Positions 7,178 through 8,442 of a stretch of DNA of 8,442 nt are shown here, piece after piece. The notes beneath the pieces were generated by a model. It was not told the DNA's origin. It did not search any database and saw only the letters and a program-made list of their open reading frames with translations. How positions within the stretch are numbered: position 1 is the stretch's first letter; every line of letters begins with the position of its first letter. The DNA lies in contig CAJXGR010000127.1 in assembly GCA_913053665.1 (NCBI GenBank), forward strand, positions 1-8,442, read 5' to 3'. A program made the translations under genes and the position numbers. This stretch comes from an uncultured Spirochaetia bacterium. GTDB lineage: Bacteria; Spirochaetota; UBA6919.

Positions 7178-7639
7178 ATGACGAAAAGACTGTTCACACT
7201 TGTATTTATGTCAATTATAATGTTGGCATGCGAAACTATAGAGATGAAGCTACCCGACGGTTTCGCCCACTATTCCAGGGAAAAAGACCACTATAAGATC
7301 ATATCGTCCGATGGAGTCACGATCAAAGCCTATCGTGTTGAAATGGATGAACAAAAGGAAAACATTGATGTCACTCTCTGGGTTAAAGAGACAGGGATTG
7401 TCCTCAAGTCCAAGGGCTATGTGAAGATCAAGGATGAGGAAATCTCCGGTCATGGCGGCCTTAAGGGGATTTATTCGGAGTACACCTTCTTATACAATGG
7501 GGAGACACATATTTACGCAACCACTCTTTTCGCAAAGGGAGACAAACTCTACATTGTGGAATCGGGGGGGCAGAAAAAGTACTATGACAAGCGAAAAGAA
7601 GCCATTATGAAAGCCATCCGCTCTTTGACCGTTCATTAA
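7178..7639 (+). CDS. Small lipoprotein resembling the C-terminal domain of the upstream DUF4349 protein
   Basis: A 153-residue protein starts ten bases after the second gene. The ribosome site is weak (AAGGA ends 15 bases upstream), so coupling to the upstream gene may help. The signal peptide ends MLAC (Cys18), a good lipobox. The mature part resembles residues about 323-450 of the first operon protein: LPDGF against KPEGF, YKIISSDGVTIKAYRV (39-54) against KYLLVNPGKTAKIRMGV, KGYVKI against KKYKLL, THIYATTLFAKGDKLYIVES (110-129) against RIFFYAISVKDNEIYLVEG, and a final amphipathic helix AIMKAIRSL against LEVFLKSL. Spacing between these blocks agrees within about five residues. I do not recognise a named family. 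It may act with, or compete with, the first protein. Confidence 0.75.
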   Translation: MTKRLFTLVFMSIIMLACETIEMKLPDGFAHYSREKDHYKIISSDGVTIKAYRVEMDEQKENIDVTLWVKETGIVLKSKGYVKIKDEEISGHGGLKGIYSEYTFLYNGETHIYATTLFAKGDKLYIVESGGQKKYYDKRKEAIMKAIRSLTVH

Positions 7640-7655
7640 CCTGGATTCGTTTCAT

Positions 7656-7674
7656 GGGAGATTCTCCTTTTTTT
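7656..7674 (+). terminator. Probable intrinsic terminator of the DUF4349 operon
   Basis: GGAG (7657-7660) and CTCC (7664-7667) form a short stem with a 3-base loop, extendable by one G-T pair, directly followed by seven T. It lies 17 bases after the stop of the last operon gene. The T tract is good but the stem is short, so efficiency is uncertain. Confidence 0.45.
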
Positions 7675-7750
7675 ATTATCTGCTTAAATCTACTAAGCTT
7701 TATTGAGACCGTCCATAGTCTTTTCACGATAGTCTCCTTCTCACATACCT

Positions 7751-8140
7751 TCAAACAACGTTAATAATATTAGATTTTATAATGTCCTGATCTTTAGTCA
7801 GGAGTTTAACTTCCTCCTTAAGAATATTTTGATAGACAAGACCTGCTGCAACGATCAGAGCGTCATGAATATTAAGTCCTGCCGGCATTTCCTGAATAAC
7901 ATCTTCATCTACAGGATAAACAATGCAATTGTCAGATTCACCAAGATAATCTATAACTTCCTCAAAAGCTACCTTGATGCGTTTTATAGAAACGAGATGT
8001 TTTATTTCAGCCAATACAATGGCTGAGAGGACAAATTGACTATCTTTATCAATAAGTATCTCGTAATGTTGTGTATCAAGTCTTTTGTTCTTATCCAAAA
8101 ACCAGATAAGAACATGTGTATCTACTATGTAGATCGCTAT
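7751..8140 (-). pseudogene. VapC-like PIN-domain toxin lacking a normal start codon
   Basis: The reading frame from 8140 to the TGA at 7751 encodes 129 residues of a PIN-domain ribonuclease of type II toxin-antitoxin systems. Counting from 8140, it starts IAIYIVDTHVLIWFLDK with the first catalytic Asp at 7, then SAIVLAEIKHL (Glu45), NIHDALIVAAGL (Asp93) and LLTKDQDI (Asp117), so all four acidic residues are present. The expected start is ATA at 8140-8138, where ATG would give the usual MAIYIVDTH, and a TAA lies one codon upstream in frame. The first ordinary start codon inside is TTG at 8098, which would remove strand 1 and Asp7. The body is otherwise intact, so loss is recent, or ATA is used, or there is a base-call error. 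The antitoxin remnant overlaps it by a few bases. Confidence 0.75.
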
Positions 8141-8326
8141 TTATCCTTTAATGAGTATTCCTAGTCTTTGATCTCTTCTAAGGATAGATTCATTTTGCCC
8201 TCAAAAACACCATCGAGATGAGCTAAAGACTTTTCTTTTTTGGGGGGAGAGTATCTTGGCCTTTAAAACCTTTAATTGTTGTTCAAGGCTTTCAATTTGG
8301 AGTTTTATCAACGTCTCATTCATCAT
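8137..8326 (-). pseudogene. Antitoxin partner of the PIN toxin, frameshifted and with an in-frame stop
   Basis: The frame begins at ATG 8326 or, better placed for AGGA (8334-8331), at ATG 8323. It encodes MNETLIKLQIESLEQQLKVL followed by KAKILSP. At a C6A6 run (about 8247-8236) the frame is lost, and the literal frame ends at TGA 8203-8201 after 41 codons. A +1 shift there restores KKEKSLAHLDGVFEGKMNLS and then LEEIKD, the leucine-rich helix plus G-x-F-x-G-K and S-x-EEI pattern of small antitoxins paired with VapC-like PIN toxins. A TAG at 8163-8161 interrupts again, followed by EYSLKDK and TAG (8139-8137), overlapping the toxin start. At least two changes are therefore needed for a full product of about 60 residues. 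Family name is not certain; role rests on pattern and on the adjacent PIN gene. Confidence 0.65.
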
Positions 8327-8339
8327 GTTTTCCTGCTTA

Positions 8340-8368
8340 ATGATAGCTTAAGGGTTGGAAAAAGTCAA
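8340..8368 (-). promoter_or_regulatory. Strong sigma70-like promoter of the toxin-antitoxin pair
   Basis: TTGACT (8368-8363) and TATCAT (8345-8340) on the minus strand are separated by exactly 17 bases; each box matches consensus at five of six positions. Transcription should begin near 8333, only 6-10 bases before the antitoxin ATG codons, so the message would be nearly leaderless and its AGGA site (8334-8331) might fall at the very 5' end. The promoter is intact although both genes look broken. Confidence 0.65.
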
Positions 8369-8375
8369 GGTTTCA

Positions 8376-8442
8376 CTAATCATAATCACTTGATATCTCA
8401 CACTCAGGAAGAGCTTTCTTTAAGGCTAAAACGTCTTTCTTG
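8376..8442 (-). CDS. C-terminal fragment of an unidentified protein (LRR-like tail)
   Basis: The frame enters from the right edge and ends at TAG 8378-8376. The visible residues end LALKKALPECEISSDYD. The LKKALPECEI pattern resembles the last strand-and-helix of some bacterial leucine-rich-repeat proteins, which often close with a L-x-KALP-x-C-x-I tail. With only 21 residues this is a hint, not an assignment. The stop lies eight bases before the -35 of the toxin-antitoxin promoter, and no terminator is visible between them. Confidence 0.5.
   Translation of the reverse strand, partial: KKDVLALKKALPECEISSDYD

Noticed and set aside
7685..7735. Inverted GAGAC/GTCTC pair as terminator of the PIN gene
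   Set aside because: The stem is only five bases with a loop of more than 20 bases and no T tract follows on the minus strand.
8096..8098. TTG at 8098 as the true start of the PIN toxin
   Set aside because: The in-frame codons upstream encode IYIVDTHVLIWF, the first strand and first catalytic Asp of the PIN fold, so the gene originally began near 8140.
8137..8163. TAG recoding (for example pyrrolysine or suppressed stop) in the antitoxin
   Set aside because: The fragment at 8376-8442 uses TAG as its apparent end, the antitoxin also needs a frameshift, and nothing in the window points to a recoding system.

Overview
The window looks like chromosome of an AT-leaning diderm (Gram-negative-type) bacterium. 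Four of the five full-length or nearly full-length exported proteins have a lipoprotein-like or otherwise clear signal peptide, and the gene content is envelope and housekeeping rather than phage or plasmid. Phylum cannot be fixed from the sequence. Intact genes end in TAA or TGA, and the fragment at the right edge ends in TAG, so the standard bacterial code fits.

Left half, minus strand (1-4872). In transcription order this holds: (i) a ModA-like substrate-binding lipoprotein with a His/Met-rich N-terminus and six NPCG motifs at its two ends (3619-4872), closed by a strong hairpin terminator at 3548-3576; (ii) an exported SPATA20/YyaL-type thioredoxin-domain protein with a CHWC site (1174-3336); (iii) the N-terminal beta-propeller part of an S9 (prolyl-oligopeptidase-like) lipoprotein, cut by the left edge (1-1011).

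Centre (4873-5223) is a divergent non-coding region with a sigma70-like promoter facing each way. The rightward promoter carries a 6-bp dyad across its -10 box.

Middle right, plus strand (5224-7639) is a compact three-gene operon. The first product is a lipoprotein made of a DUF4349 domain plus an unnamed C-terminal domain. The second is a secreted DUF4349-like protein alone. The third is a small lipoprotein that resembles the unnamed C-terminal domain alone. The operon therefore encodes a two-domain protein followed by each domain as a separate protein. This is the best candidate here for an undescribed envelope system.

Right end, minus strand (7751-8442) holds a VapC-like PIN toxin and its small antitoxin, both apparently broken: the toxin start codon is missing, and the antitoxin has a +1 frameshift at a C6A6 run and an in-frame TAG. 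A good promoter still sits in front of the pair. The last 67 bases are the C-terminal end of another minus-strand protein. No tRNA, rRNA, CRISPR array or insertion sequence was seen.
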